Positions 41,938-51,728 of a stretch of 64,000 nucleotides of DNA are shown here, piece by piece. Where the stretch lies: positions 2,232,001-2,296,000 of the forward strand of contig CP134604.1 of the NCBI GenBank assembly GCA_021555105.2. Reading direction: 5' to 3'. Origin of the DNA: Thalassospiraceae bacterium LMO-JJ14. Its GTDB lineage: Bacteria > Pseudomonadota > Alphaproteobacteria > Rhodospirillales > Casp-alpha2. The notes under the pieces are model-generated. The model had not been told where the DNA came from. It ran no database searches and saw nothing but the letters and a program-made list of their open reading frames with translations. Position numbers and translations under genes: made by a program. The first letter of the stretch is position 1. The number at the start of each line of letters is the position of its first letter.

Positions 41938-44900
41938 TCATGAGCATCCGGTCGTACCGCCGCACGTGTTGCACTTCAGGCACGTGCCGTTACGAACCAG
42001 CGTGAAGTTGCCGCACTCGCCACAAGGATCACCTTCGTAACCCTTCATCCGCGCTTCGCGGATCTGTGTCATGTGCGTGTCCGTCTTTTCCATCACTTCG
42101 GCGGAAACCATCACGGCAGAGGACTGCTCGGTGACGACCTGTGTCTGACCGCCGCCGGATGCGACCTGCTGTGTCGCCTGGGCCGGGGCTGCTGCCTGGG
42201 TCGCGGCACGTTTCGCTTTCGCGCCGTTGATGACCAGGAACTTGGTCCGCATGAAGCCCATGCTGGCACCGGCCGGAAGGTCGGATTCCGGAAGATCGCC
42301 TTCGGCGTCGCCCGAACCGATGCTGTCCGGCGTCAGGTCGCTCGGCTCCACATGCGCCAGGTCGTTGCGGCCCATGTAGCTGACGGCAAGTTCGCGGAAG
42401 ATGTAGTCGAGGATCGACGTCGCCATCTTGATGGTGTCGTTGCCGCGCACGATACCCGACGGCTCGAAGCGGGTGAACGTGAAGGCCTCGACATATTCCT
42501 CGAGCGGCACGCCGTATTGCAGACCGATGGACACCGCGATCGCGAAGTTGTTCATCAGCGAACGGAAAGCCGCACCTTCCTTGTGCATGTCGATGAAGAT
42601 TTCACCGATTTTGCCGTTCACGTATTCACCGGTACGCAGGTACACCTTGTGCCCGCCGACGGTCGCTTTCTGGGTGTAACCCTTGCGGCGGTCGGGGAGG
42701 CGTTGGCGCTCGGCGATATAGCGCTCGATGATCCGTTCCGTGATTGCTTCGGCACGGGCCACCAGCGGTGCTTCGCTGAGTTCCGCGGCGACATCGTCGG
42801 CATCCTCGACATCTTCGTCGATCAGCGACGCCGACAGCGGTTGCGACAGCTTGGAACCATCGCGGTACAGCGCGTTCGCCTTGAGGCAGAGACGCCAGGA
42901 CAGCAGATACGATTCCTTGCAGTGCTCGACCGTCGCCGCATTCGGCATGTTGATGGTCTTGGAAATCGCCCCCGAGATGAACGGCTGTGCCGCCGCCATC
43001 ATGTGGATGTGGCTTTCGACCGAAAGCGCGCGTTTGCCGATCCGGCCGCACGGGCTTGCGCAGTCGAAGACGGCCAGATGCTCTTCCTTCAGGTGCGGCG
43101 CACCTTCGACCGTCATCGCCCCGCAAACATACGTGTTGGCGGCTTCGACATCGGCCTTGGAAAAACCGATGGCCGTCAGAAGGTTGAAGTTCAGGTCATC
43201 CAGCGATGCCTTTTCGAGCTTCAGGACTTCGGTGCAGAAGGCTTCGCCCAGCGTCCACTTGTTGAAGGCGAACTTGATCTCGAATGCTTCGCCGAGGTTC
43301 TTTTCGACCTTGGCGATGGCATCGTCGGTGAAGCCCTTGGCTTTCAAGGTTTCGTGGTTGATCGCCGGTGCCCCCTTGAGCGAACCGTGCCCGACGGCAT
43401 AGTCGATGACATCCTTGATCTGCTCGGCGTTATAACCCAGCGTCGTCATCGCCTGCGGCACCATCGAGTTGATGATCTTGAAGTAACCGCCACCGGCCAG
43501 TTTCTTGAATTTCACCAATGCGAAATCAGGCTCGATGCCGGTGGTATCGCAATCCATGACAAGACCGATGGTCCCGGTCGGCGCGATCACCGTTACCTGC
43601 GCGTTGCGGTAACCGTGATGCTGTCCGAGTTTCAATGCACGGTCCCAGGCATCCGCGGCGGCGGCGGAAAGTGCCGTATCGGGACAATTGTCGGCGTTGA
43701 ACGCAACCGGATTGATCGACAGACCTTCATATCCTTCGGCCTCACCGTGTGCGGCGCGGCGATGGTTGCGGATGACCCGTAGCATATGCTCGGCGTTCGG
43801 TTCGTAGCCCGGGAAGGCGCCGAGTTGTTCGGCCATGGCGGCCGAGGTCGCATACGACTGACCGCACATCAGGGACGTGATGGCGGCGCAGATGGCGCGG
43901 CCTTCGTCGCTGTCATAAGGAATGCCGGCGGCCATCAGGAACCCGCCGATGTTGGCGTAACCCAGACCCAGCGTCCGGTAACGGTAGCTGAGCTCGGCGA
44001 TACGTTTCGACGGGAACTGCGCCATCAGTACCGAAATTTCCAGAGTGATGGTCCACAGCGTTACGGCGTGAGTGAAGCCGGCAACGTCGAAGATGCCGTC
44101 CTCGCCACGGAAGTTCATGAGGTTGAGCGACGCCAGATTACAGGCGGTGTCGTCCAGGAACATGTATTCCGAGCACGGGTTCGAGGCATTGATACGGCCG
44201 GATTCAGGGCAGGTGTGCCATTCGTTGATCGTGGTATCGAACTGGATACCCGGATCGGCGCAGGCCCATGCCGAATAACCGACATCGTCCCACAGCTTGG
44301 CGGCGCTGACGCGCTTGTCGACCTTACCGTCCTTGCGGCGGATCAGGTCCCATTCGCCGTCATCGAGAACAGCCTGCAGGAAGTCGTTGGTAACACGTAC
44401 CGAGTTGTTGGAATTCTGGCCGGAAACCGTCACGTACGCATCGGAATCCCAGTCGGTGTTGTATTCCTTGAACTCAAGCGACGTATAGCCCTGCTTGGCG
44501 AACTGAATGATCCGCTGCACGTAGTTTTCCGGTATCATCACCTTGCGCGCGGCGCGGATCGCCGATTTCAGCTCGGCGTTTTCCTTGGGATCGTACTTCT
44601 TTTCGTCATCGAGATCGCTCTCGCAACATGCCTTCATGACCTCGTTGAGATGCTTGTTGGCAAGCTTTGAGCCGGCCACCAGCGCGGCGACCTTCTGCTC
44701 TTCGATGACCTTCCAGTTGACGAATTTTTCAATGTCCGGGTGATCGATGTCGACAACGACCATTTTCGCGGCACGGCGCGTGGTGCCGCCCGACTTGATC
44801 GCGCCGGCGGCCCGATCGCCGATCTTGAGGAAGCTCATCAGGCCGGACGACTTGCCGCCGCCCGACAGGGGCTCGCCGTCACCACGGATCGCCGAGAAGT

Positions 44901-45600
44901 TGGACCCGGTGCCTGAGCCGTACTTGAACAGCCGTGCTTCACGAACCCACAGGTCCATGATGCCGCCTTCGTTCACCAGATCGTCGCTGACGGACTGGAT
45001 GAAACAGGCGTGCGGCTGCGGGTGCTCGTAAGCGGACTGCGATGAGACCAGCTTGCCGGTTTCGAAGTCCACATAAGAGTGTCCCTGCGCCGGCCCGTCG
45101 ATGCCGTATGCCCAGTGCAGACCGGTGTTGAACCACTGCGGGGAGTTCGGTGCGCCGGACTGATTGGCCAGCATGAAGCGCATTTCGTCGAAATACGCAC
45201 GGGCGTCTTCTTCGCTGTCGAAGTAGCCGCCTTTCCAGCCCCAATAGGTCCAAGTGCCGGCGAGGCGGTCAAAAACCTGCTTGGCACTGTGTTCGCCGAC
45301 AAGGCGTTCGTGTTCGGGCAGCGATGCAAGTGCCTTTTCATCGGGGACCTTGCGCCATAACCAGGACGGAACCGAGTTTTCCTCGACCGCCTTCAGAATG
45401 GCCGGAATACCTGCCTTGCGGAAATACTTCTGCGCCAGAACATCGCTCGCCACCTGAGAGAATCTTTTCGGTACCTCAAGCTCGTCGAGCCTGAAGACGA
45501 TAGACCCGTCCGGGTTGCGGATCTCACTCGAAGTGGTGCGGAACTCAAGCGCATCATATGGTGATTGGCCGTCGGTCGTGTAGTGTCTCGAAATACGCAT
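41938..45600 (-). CDS. nrdJ: Vitamin B12-dependent (class II) ribonucleotide reductase NrdJ
   Basis: At 1220 residues it is full length for the large proteobacterial NrdJ. It reduces ribonucleotides to deoxyribonucleotides using adenosylcobalamin to create the thiyl radical. Family motifs include [51 protein letters not shown] (active-site Cys and neighbours) and [23 protein letters not shown]. The C-terminal tail CGECGNF onward, with CLKC and CGG, is Cys-rich and would shuttle reducing equivalents or bind zinc. There is no N-terminal ATP-cone. An NrdR-like box lies upstream. Confidence 0.97.
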   Translation of the reverse strand: MRISRHYTTDGQSPYDALEFRTTSSEIRNPDGSIVFRLDELEVPKRFSQVASDVLAQKYFRKAGIPAILKAVEENSVPSWLWRKVPDEKALASLPEHERLVGEHSAKQVFDRLAGTWTYWGWKGGYFDSEEDARAYFDEMRFMLANQSGAPNSPQWFNTGLHWAYGIDGPAQGHSYVDFETGKLVSSQSAYEHPQPHACFIQSVSDDLVNEGGIMDLWVREARLFKYGSGTGSNFSAIRGDGEPLSGGGKSSGLMSFLKIGDRAAGAIKSGGTTRRAAKMVVVDIDHPDIEKFVNWKVIEEQKVAALVAGSKLANKHLNEVMKACCESDLDDEKKYDPKENAELKSAIRAARKVMIPENYVQRIIQFAKQGYTSLEFKEYNTDWDSDAYVTVSGQNSNNSVRVTNDFLQAVLDDGEWDLIRRKDGKVDKRVSAAKLWDDVGYSAWACADPGIQFDTTINEWHTCPESGRINASNPCSEYMFLDDTACNLASLNLMNFRGEDGIFDVAGFTHAVTLWTITLEISVLMAQFPSKRIAELSYRYRTLGLGYANIGGFLMAAGIPYDSDEGRAICAAITSLMCGQSYATSAAMAEQLGAFPGYEPNAEHMLRVIRNHRRAAHGEAEGYEGLSINPVAFNADNCPDTALSAAAADAWDRALKLGQHHGYRNAQVTVIAPTGTIGLVMDCDTTGIEPDFALVKFKKLAGGGYFKIINSMVPQAMTTLGYNAEQIKDVIDYAVGHGSLKGAPAINHETLKAKGFTDDAIAKVEKNLGEAFEIKFAFNKWTLGEAFCTEVLKLEKASLDDLNFNLLTAIGFSKADVEAANTYVCGAMTVEGAPHLKEEHLAVFDCASPCGRIGKRALSVESHIHMMAAAQPFISGAISKTINMPNAATVEHCKESYLLSWRLCLKANALYRDGSKLSQPLSASLIDEDVEDADDVAAELSEAPLVARAEAITERIIERYIAERQRLPDRRKGYTQKATVGGHKVYLRTGEYVNGKIGEIFIDMHKEGAAFRSLMNNFAIAVSIGLQYGVPLEEYVEAFTFTRFEPSGIVRGNDTIKMATSILDYIFRELAVSYMGRNDLAHVEPSDLTPDSIGSGDAEGDLPESDLPAGASMGFMRTKFLVINGAKAKRAATQAAAPAQATQQVASGGGQTQVVTEQSSAVMVSAEVMEKTDTHMTQIREARMKGYEGDPCGECGNFTLVRNGTCLKCNTCGGTTGCS

Positions 45601-46245
45601 CTTTCCCCCGAATAGATGTATAGGGTTTCAACTCATGTTTTAATGGACCAGTGACGGCCCCCCGGTTGCCCTACGGCGGCGGTTTTCCGCTGCTCGAAGC
45701 GATAAAGTGCTGAACACTAGATATCGTGTCTGCCCAGGTGCAACGAACGACATCTAGACATAGCTGAAATTTTGGTTCAACAAGATTTCGCGTCTGAGGC
45801 GTCAAAAAAACGCAATATTTTGGGTTGACTTTTTTCCGAGTGGTTCGCGGCCCCCGGAATTCCGGGGATAACCGTCGACCGGCTATCTCGAGAATTATAT
45901 CAACATTCCCGGACGCCCGTTTCGGTTAAAATTTTAACCAGATTCCGGCATGTCGGCTGGAATCCGCCGGACTCTCTGACGAAAGATTGTTAACGGGCGA
46001 AAAGGTGCGTTTGAAAGAAATTTTCTTCATCCCTGATTTCCATGGACGATTCGATGTAAATACGCACTTTTTGCCAGCCTGTTTTCCAGGCAGGTTCGGA
46101 ACAGGCATGGTGACCCGCCCGGTTCGGAGTTCACTTGCCGCGTTAAATCCTAAGTGCGATATTAAGCTCGATATTGCATAGATGGCAGCCTGCCTCGATT
46201 GACCGTCGGCTGGCCAAAGACAGATCGGAACGGATACGTACATTG
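45601..46245. other. Long intergenic region between divergent nrdJ and NDUFA12 genes
   Basis: 645 nt without a credible gene. It contains the NrdR-like box (below), a perfect 16-bp palindrome CCCCGGAATTCCGGGG (45852-45867), and a weak hairpin GCCTG-TTTTC-CAGGC near 46080. I found no convincing cobalamin riboswitch core. Confidence 0.5.
45714..45729 (-). promoter_or_regulatory. NrdR-like box upstream of nrdJ
   Basis: On the minus strand ACACGATATCTAGTGT matches all twelve fixed positions of the NrdR-box pattern ACACNATATNTNGTNT, 114 nt ahead of the nrdJ ATG. A degenerate second copy (7 of 12) lies 31 nt away at 45745-45760, and a spacing of about three helical turns is usual for paired NrdR boxes. 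Repression of nrdJ by NrdR is inferred. Confidence 0.6.
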
Positions 46246-46605
46246 ATGAGCATCGGCACACTGATTTATACGTGGCTCAACGGCCGGCAGGTTGGAGCCG
46301 ATGAATTCGGCAATCGCTACTTCGAGGCCAGGAACGGTGCCAAGCTGCATAACCGGCAACGCCGCTGGGTTTTATTCAAAGGGGGCGTCGAAGCTTCCAA
46401 GGTGCCGCCGGAGTGGCATGCATGGCTGCATCACATGACGCCTGAGCCACTGACCGATGAAGCGGCGAAATCCCGTGCATGGCAAAAGCCGCATCAACCG
46501 AATCTTACCGGCACGATCAATGCCTATCGACCCAAAGGTCACGACTTCAAGGGCGGGCAGCGCGCGCATGCAACGGGCGATTATGAGGCTTGGTCCCCCG
46601 AATGA
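46246..46605 (+). CDS. NADH:ubiquinone oxidoreductase subunit NDUFA12 family
   Basis: A 119-residue supernumerary complex I subunit (human B17.2 homologue). It shows YTWLNGRQVGADEFGNRYFE, then RRWVLFKGGVEASKVPPEWHAWLHHMTPEPLT, the family core. Alphaproteobacterial complex I carries this accessory subunit, but its gene usually lies away from nuo. The start is at 46246 (MSIGTLIYTW); the longer reading from 46174 adds a basic leader not seen in the family. The stop TGA overlaps the ATG of the following MlaD-type gene (ATGA), so the two are coupled. Confidence 0.92.
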   Translation: MSIGTLIYTWLNGRQVGADEFGNRYFEARNGAKLHNRQRRWVLFKGGVEASKVPPEWHAWLHHMTPEPLTDEAAKSRAWQKPHQPNLTGTINAYRPKGHDFKGGQRAHATGDYEAWSPE

Positions 46606-47084
46606 ATGCCGAAGTGAAGGAAATTTCGGTCGGCGCGGTCGTCTTCGCGGTTTTCCTGGGTGTCATGGTGTATGTCTATAGCGGGCAAAATGACCTCGCC
46701 GACGAAGGCTCCGGCACCCGCGTATCGGCAAGTTTCAACCGTATTGACGGTCTGGTCGAAGGCGACCCGGTGTATTTATCCGGGGTGCGTATCGGTTCCG
46801 TTGAAAAAATGTGGCTGAACAAGGATTTTCGCGCCGTCATCACATTCTGGGTCAACGGCGACATCAAGATACCGAAGGACAGTTCCGCCGCCATCCATAC
46901 GGACGGTCTGTTCGGTTCGAAATTCGTCGTGCTGGAACCGGGCGCAGAAGAAGCGCCGCTTACGGACGGCAGCACGATTACATTCACGCAGGATGCCGTT
47001 GTAGTTTCCGAGCTTCTCGATCTTATTATTTCCGAGGGCAAGGCAAACCGCGCCCAGGAAAAGAAAAAGCAAAACACACAGTAA
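46602..47084 (+). CDS. MlaD/MCE family lipid-transport protein, copy 1
   Basis: A single-MCE-domain protein of 160 residues. An N-terminal membrane anchor (ISVGAVVFAVFLGVMVYVYSG) is followed by an MCE domain with GLVEGDPVYLSGVRIGSVE and AAIHTDGLFGSKFVVLEPG. MlaD hexamers carry phospholipids across the periplasm. The tail QEKKKQNTQ is basic. It overlaps the NDUFA12 stop and is followed after 25 nt by a second MCE gene, so two related subunits sit in one operon. Confidence 0.88.
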   Translation: MNAEVKEISVGAVVFAVFLGVMVYVYSGQNDLADEGSGTRVSASFNRIDGLVEGDPVYLSGVRIGSVEKMWLNKDFRAVITFWVNGDIKIPKDSSAAIHTDGLFGSKFVVLEPGAEEAPLTDGSTITFTQDAVVVSELLDLIISEGKANRAQEKKKQNTQ

Positions 47085-47109
47085 TCGGCAGCATCCGGGA
47101 GATATCAAG

Positions 47110-47562
47110 ATGAAGAAAAATGCGGTCGAAACAATCCTGGGAGCCGTCGTTCTTGTCGCTGCGGTGACGTTCCTTATTTTTGCCCTGAATACCGCGCAAG
47201 TCAGCACGGTGCATGGCTACCGCGTCTCGGCGGCGTTTTTCAAGGTTGGTGGCCTGACCAACGGCAGCGATGTCCGCATCAACGGCATCAAGGTCGGTAC
47301 CGTCAGCGATCTGGAACTGGATGCGAGCACCTTCGATGCTGTTGTGTCGATGTCGATCCGCTCCGATGTGAAAATTCCGGCCGACAGTGTCGCCGCAATC
47401 GGCAGCTCCGGCATCGTCGGCGGCAAGTTCGTCAGCATCCAGCCCGGCGGTTCCAAGGACTTCCTCGCGGCGGACGGCAAGATTTCCAGAACCAAGGACT
47501 TCAAGTCACTGGAAGACCAGGTCGGAGAAATCATCTTCCTGGCGACGGGGGGCGGGAGCTGA
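47110..47562 (+). CDS. MlaD/MCE family lipid-transport protein, copy 2
   Basis: A 150-residue protein with one N-terminal anchor (ETILGAVVLVAAVTFLIFAL) and an MCE domain (GLTNGSDVRINGIKVGTVSDL, AAIGSSGIVGGKFVSIQPG). It fits the usual outer membrane lipid asymmetry maintenance MlaD better than copy 1 and ends SLEDQVGEIIFLATGGG. No MlaE, MlaF, MlaB or MlaC gene is adjacent, so the ABC core must be elsewhere. Confidence 0.9.
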   Translation: MKKNAVETILGAVVLVAAVTFLIFALNTAQVSTVHGYRVSAAFFKVGGLTNGSDVRINGIKVGTVSDLELDASTFDAVVSMSIRSDVKIPADSVAAIGSSGIVGGKFVSIQPGGSKDFLAADGKISRTKDFKSLEDQVGEIIFLATGGGS

Positions 47563-47573
47563 TTTTCGCTTCC

Positions 47574-47978
47574 TTGTTCCGCCGGTTTAAAACATCGAGC
47601 GCCTGGACGTTGTGCGTGGCAGGCATGCTTGCCGCGCTGTGCAGTTACCCAGCTCATGCCGATCCGCACGCCGTTGCCGTGCTGCAGACCCTCGACAAGG
47701 TCACGGCGCGGGTAAATACGATCGATGTTCGTGTCGGTGCGACGGTGCGTTTCGGGACGTTACTTATCCGAGTCGATCACTGCGATAAGCGGCCGCCGGA
47801 AGAAACGCCCGAAAGTACCGCGTTCCTTGAAATTGCCGAACAACGGCCCGGTGAGCAGCCGGTGTTGACGTTCGCCGGCTGGATGTTCGCCTCGAGCCCG
47901 GCACTGAATGCCCTGGAACATCCGGTCTATGATGTCTGGTTACTGGACTGCAAGGAACGGATCGCGTCCGACAATTGA
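47574..47978 (+). CDS. DUF2155 domain-containing exported protein
   Basis: A 134-residue protein with a signal peptide (TLCVAGMLAALCSYPAHA). DUF2155 blocks follow: VAVLQTLDKVTARVNTIDVRVG, GTLLIRVDHCDKRPPEETPESTAFLEI, and LTFAGWMFASSPALNALEHPVYDVWLLDCK. Two Cys in the mature part could pair. The function is unknown, but in alphaproteobacteria it is typically found beside MlaD and NDUFA12, as here. TTG at 47574 is chosen because shorter starts would remove the signal peptide. Confidence 0.88.
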   Translation: MFRRFKTSSAWTLCVAGMLAALCSYPAHADPHAVAVLQTLDKVTARVNTIDVRVGATVRFGTLLIRVDHCDKRPPEETPESTAFLEIAEQRPGEQPVLTFAGWMFASSPALNALEHPVYDVWLLDCKERIASDN

Positions 47979-48081
47979 GTCCGAAGCACACCTGCATAGC
48001 CCTGAAAACCACAGTTATTTTATGGGCGAAATATCCGATGAAATTAGTCAAGATTATCCGTCTTCAAGAACACGGATAGTT

Positions 48082-49680
48082 ATGATGAACAGGATTGTAA
48101 ACGAGCGATCAAAGGCAGATTGGGTCCATGCCCTTGATGTGGCCGAACTGAACGGCAAGCCTAAAGTCGTAAAACTGGACGGTCGTCAGTTGGTGCTCTT
48201 CAAAAGCGGCAATGATATTTTTGCCTGCAACAACCGCTGCCCACACGAGGGCTATCCACTTTCCGAAGGTGTGCTCAGCGACGGCTGCATCCTGACGTGC
48301 AACTGGCACAACTGGAAATTCGATCTTCGCTCCGGCGCGACAATCGTCGGGGGCGACCGGCTGCGCCGGTATCCGGTCAAAGTTCATGATGGTCATGTAT
48401 ATGTCGATGTGGCCGATCCGCCGCCGGGCGACATCGTTGAAGACTCGATCACGGACCTGCTCGACAGTTTCGATGATCATGATTACACCCGAATGGCGCG
48501 GGAAATTGCACGAATCATCAAGGCTGACGGCAATCCGCTGGATGCGGTCACGGCGACCCTGAAGGAAACCTATGACCGTTTTGAATACGGCATGACGCAT
48601 GCCGTCGCCGCCGCGGCGGACTGGCTCGCTCTCTACAGCGCGTCAGCCGGCGAACCTGCGAGACAATTGACGTGCATTACCGAAATCGTCGGCCATATGG
48701 CGTGGGACACACGCAGGCAGACCTCATTCCCATATGCCGGTTCGATGCAGGCTTTCAATGCCAATGTATTTTTGCGCGCGATCGAACTGCAAGATGAGGA
48801 CACCGCCATTTCGCACATGCGGGGCGCTTTATGTGCCGGTTATGAATTCGACGATTTATATGAGTATCTGGCTCGATCCGCACTTTCACATTATCAGGAT
48901 TTCGGTCATTCCCTGATTTATGTGCTCAAGTCCCGGCAGTTTGTCCGCAGAACCGAAGGGCATACGCTGGAGCAGGTTTTGTTCATGCTTGTGCGTGCCT
49001 TGATTTACGCAACCCGCGAAGATCTCATCCCGCAATTCAAGGCCTACCGCCAATCTCTTGCCAACTGGACCGACGGAGAGGGTGAACCGGACAAGGCAGT
49101 CCTTCGCGAGGGCGGGGTCAGCGAAGTTCTGAGTGAAATTCAGAAATGCAGCGGCGATCCGATGGCTTGCTACAATGCGCTTTACGATGCCGCCGCGTGG
49201 CAGATGCTGCATATGGATATCGATTATTCACTGTCGACATCGGGACCGGTGCAGGACAATGTCGGCTGGCTGGACTTCACGCACGCCCTGACTTTTGCCA
49301 ATGCCGTCCGCATCATTTGCAGCGATTTCCCCGATTTGTGGCCACAAGGGCTTTTGCAAATCGGCTGCTTTCTCGGGCGCAACGCCAAATACACCGACAA
49401 GACGCAGGACACGAGCCAGTGGCGCGTGGACGATCCGCTGACATTTGCCAGATCCGCGCGTGACGGCGTCATCGATCATGGGCAGTTCGAATACATCGTC
49501 GCCGCGCACATGCTGAAACTGTCACACGCCATCGTCGACGAAATAGAGGCGCAACCCGATGCGCCATGGACTGCCACGGCGGCAGCCGCACTCAACCGTT
49601 TTCTGAATTCCCCGCTGAAGCGTAAACATGCGCTTCGTACCGCACGACAGGCCATGTTCATCGTAGAAAGGGAAGACTAA
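48082..49680 (+). CDS. Rieske [2Fe-2S] domain fused to a large helical domain of unknown function
   Basis: The N-terminal roughly 100 residues are a Rieske domain with both cluster motifs, C-x-H (NNRCPHEGYPL) and C-x2-H (LTCNWHNWKFDL), of the ferredoxin type used in oxygenases or as carriers. The remaining 430 residues are mostly helical (TLKETYDRFEYGMTHAVAAA, CITEIVGHMAWDTRRQ, YLARSALSHYQDFGHSLIYV, NVGWLDFTHALTFANAVRII). They have several His/Asp-rich helices that recall questin oxidase-like proteins; this assignment is weak. The reading has MM at 48082/48085; upstream sequence in frame lacks domain character. The protein is probably cytoplasmic. Confidence 0.7.
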   Translation: MMNRIVNERSKADWVHALDVAELNGKPKVVKLDGRQLVLFKSGNDIFACNNRCPHEGYPLSEGVLSDGCILTCNWHNWKFDLRSGATIVGGDRLRRYPVKVHDGHVYVDVADPPPGDIVEDSITDLLDSFDDHDYTRMAREIARIIKADGNPLDAVTATLKETYDRFEYGMTHAVAAAADWLALYSASAGEPARQLTCITEIVGHMAWDTRRQTSFPYAGSMQAFNANVFLRAIELQDEDTAISHMRGALCAGYEFDDLYEYLARSALSHYQDFGHSLIYVLKSRQFVRRTEGHTLEQVLFMLVRALIYATREDLIPQFKAYRQSLANWTDGEGEPDKAVLREGGVSEVLSEIQKCSGDPMACYNALYDAAAWQMLHMDIDYSLSTSGPVQDNVGWLDFTHALTFANAVRIICSDFPDLWPQGLLQIGCFLGRNAKYTDKTQDTSQWRVDDPLTFARSARDGVIDHGQFEYIVAAHMLKLSHAIVDEIEAQPDAPWTATAAAALNRFLNSPLKRKHALRTARQAMFIVERED

Positions 49681-49685
49681 GGGAC

Positions 49686-50360
49686 TTAGTCCTTGCCGGC
49701 GAACATGCGCCCGAATTCTTCATTCAGTGTCTCGGAATCGATATTTGCGGGAAACAGACAATGAACGGCCAGGGCGGCCTCGAGTTTCTTCAGGAACTCA
49801 CGCGCCGGAATTTCAATGGCGCCGAAGGTCTGCAAGTGATCGGTGACGAATTGTGTATCGAGTAGTTTGAACCGGCCGATCCTGAGCCGTGCACACAAGT
49901 GGATGAGCGCAACCTTGGATGCGTCGGTAACACGCGAGAACATACTCTCGCCAAAGAAAACGCCCCCCAGCGCCACGCCGTACAGGCCACCGGCAAGGCG
50001 GCCGTCGATCCAGCTTTCGACGCTGTGCGCATAACCCATGCGGTGTAACTCGTTGACGGCCTGTTCGATCTGCGGATTGATCCATGTTTCACCGCGTTCG
50101 GGCGTTCGCTTGCCGCATTCCGCAACGATACCGGCGAAATCATAATTGCAGCGCACTTCGAAGCCGCCCTTGCGGATGGTCTTTTTCAGGCTTTTTGAAA
50201 TATGCAGATGATCGAGTGGGAGGATGCCGCGATTTCTGGGGTCGATCCACGAAATCGTGGTCGCGGTTCGGCTTTCGGCCATCGGAAAAACGCCAACGGT
50301 ATAAGCCCTGAGCAAAAGCTCCGGTGTCAGTTCGAAGTCGTCTGAACTTCGGTTGCTCAT
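49686..50360 (-). CDS. aat: Leucyl/phenylalanyl-tRNA--protein transferase
   Basis: A 224-residue enzyme that adds Leu or Phe from tRNA to proteins with N-terminal Lys or Arg, creating N-degrons for ClpS/ClpAP, both encoded in this window. Family signature: LLRAYTVGVFPMAES, ISWIDPRNRGILPLD, and AHSVESWIDGRLAGGLYGVALGGVFFGESMFS. Its ATG overlaps the accC stop (ATGA, 50357-50360), so it is coupled to accC translation. Confidence 0.96.
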   Translation of the reverse strand: MSNRSSDDFELTPELLLRAYTVGVFPMAESRTATTISWIDPRNRGILPLDHLHISKSLKKTIRKGGFEVRCNYDFAGIVAECGKRTPERGETWINPQIEQAVNELHRMGYAHSVESWIDGRLAGGLYGVALGGVFFGESMFSRVTDASKVALIHLCARLRIGRFKLLDTQFVTDHLQTFGAIEIPAREFLKKLEAALAVHCLFPANIDSETLNEEFGRMFAGKD

Positions 50361-51715
50361 CTTCCTCCGTCGGCGTCGATCTTCTTCAGATATTCTTCCA
50401 ACCAGTGAATATCGTAGGCCCCGTTGATGAAATCGTCATTCAGAATCAGTTCCTGATGCAACGGTACGGTTGTCTTGATTCCGTCGATGACAAACTCCGT
50501 CAACGCGCGGCGCAGGCGCATCAGGCATTCGCCACGGTTACGGCCATGAACAATCAGCTTGGCGATCATGCTGTCGTAATGCGGCGGGACGCGGTATCCG
50601 GAATATAGCCCACTGTCGACGCGTACACCGAGGCCGCCCGGCGCATGATATTCATTCACGAGTCCGGGCGAGGGCGCAAAGGTGAACGGGTCTTCCGCAT
50701 TGATCCGGCATTCGATGGAATGACCGTTAAAGCGAATGTCTTCCTGCGTGTAATGGAGCGGCTCACCGGCCGCGATGCGGATCATCTCGCGCACCAGATC
50801 CAGTCCGGTGACGGCTTCGGTGACCGGGTGCTCGACCTGCAGGCGGGTATTCATCTCGATAAAGAAGAACTCGCCGTCCTCATAAAGAAACTCGACAGTC
50901 CCCGCAGAGCGGTATCCCAATTTGCGGACGGCATCGGCGACGGTTTTGCCGATATCCGCACGTTCCAGGGCGTTCAGGGCAGGCGAGGGTGATTCCTCGA
51001 GAATTTTCTGGTGCCTGCGCTGCAGCGAACAGTCGCGTTCGCCCAAATGCACAACGTTGCCTTCCTGATCGGCAAGCACCTGCACTTCGATATGGCGGGG
51101 CCGGTCGAGGTAGCGTTCCATGTAAACGGCGCCGTTGCCGAACGACGCTTCCGCCTCGTTCCGGGCGACATCGAAGGCGTCGTGCAGGTCGTCTTCCGTC
51201 AGGGCGACTTTCATGCCGCGGCCGCCGCCACCGGCTGCGGCCTTGATCAGTACCGGATAACCGATTTCATTGGCCCATTTCTTGGCATGCTCGAAATCCA
51301 TGACTTCGCCATCGGATCCGGGCACGCAGGGAATGCCGGCGTCGCGGGCAGCCTGTTTGGCGGTGATCTTGTCGCCCATCAGGCGGATGTGCTCAGCCGT
51401 CGGGCCGATGAACTTGATCCCGTGTTCGACGACCATTTCCGCGAAATCGGCGTTCTCGGAGAGAAAACCGTACCCGGGGTGTATGGCGTCGGCGCCGGTA
51501 ATCGATGCCGCCGAGAGGATTGCAGATGTGCTGAGGTAACTGTCCTTGGCGGCGGGCGGGCCGATACAGACACTTTCATCGGCGAGGCGGACATGCATCG
51601 CATTGGCGTCTGCCGTTGAGTGCACGGCGACGGAGTGTATCCCCATTTCGCGGCACGCCCGCATGATTCGGAGCGCGATTTCGCCGCGGTTGGCGATGAG
51701 GACTTTTTCGATCAT
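50357..51715 (-). CDS. accC: Acetyl-CoA carboxylase biotin carboxylase subunit
   Basis: At 452 residues it matches the normal AccC length. It carboxylates biotin on AccB with ATP and bicarbonate. MIEKVLIANRGEIALRIMRACREMGI is the N-terminus, the ATP-grasp glycine-rich loop is KAAAGGGGRGMKVA, and the catalytic EMNTRLQVEHPVTEAVTG is present. It is part of the aroQ-accB-accC-aat operon, read aroQ first, and supplies malonyl-CoA for fatty acid synthesis. Confidence 0.97.
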   Translation of the reverse strand: MIEKVLIANRGEIALRIMRACREMGIHSVAVHSTADANAMHVRLADESVCIGPPAAKDSYLSTSAILSAASITGADAIHPGYGFLSENADFAEMVVEHGIKFIGPTAEHIRLMGDKITAKQAARDAGIPCVPGSDGEVMDFEHAKKWANEIGYPVLIKAAAGGGGRGMKVALTEDDLHDAFDVARNEAEASFGNGAVYMERYLDRPRHIEVQVLADQEGNVVHLGERDCSLQRRHQKILEESPSPALNALERADIGKTVADAVRKLGYRSAGTVEFLYEDGEFFFIEMNTRLQVEHPVTEAVTGLDLVREMIRIAAGEPLHYTQEDIRFNGHSIECRINAEDPFTFAPSPGLVNEYHAPGGLGVRVDSGLYSGYRVPPHYDSMIAKLIVHGRNRGECLMRLRRALTEFVIDGIKTTVPLHQELILNDDFINGAYDIHWLEEYLKKIDADGGR

Positions 51716-51728
51716 TCGGCCGGCCCGT

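Noticed and set aside
42073-43782. Plus-strand open frame (569 codons) opposite nrdJ, and similar frames at 16992-18401 and 32206-33618
   Set aside because: All are antisense shadows of strongly supported genes (nrdJ, acyl-CoA synthetase, clpA).
45601-46245. Possible cobalamin riboswitch upstream of nrdJ
   Set aside because: I could not find the conserved B12-box core or a matching fold, and B12-dependent reductases are not the usual targets of this riboswitch.
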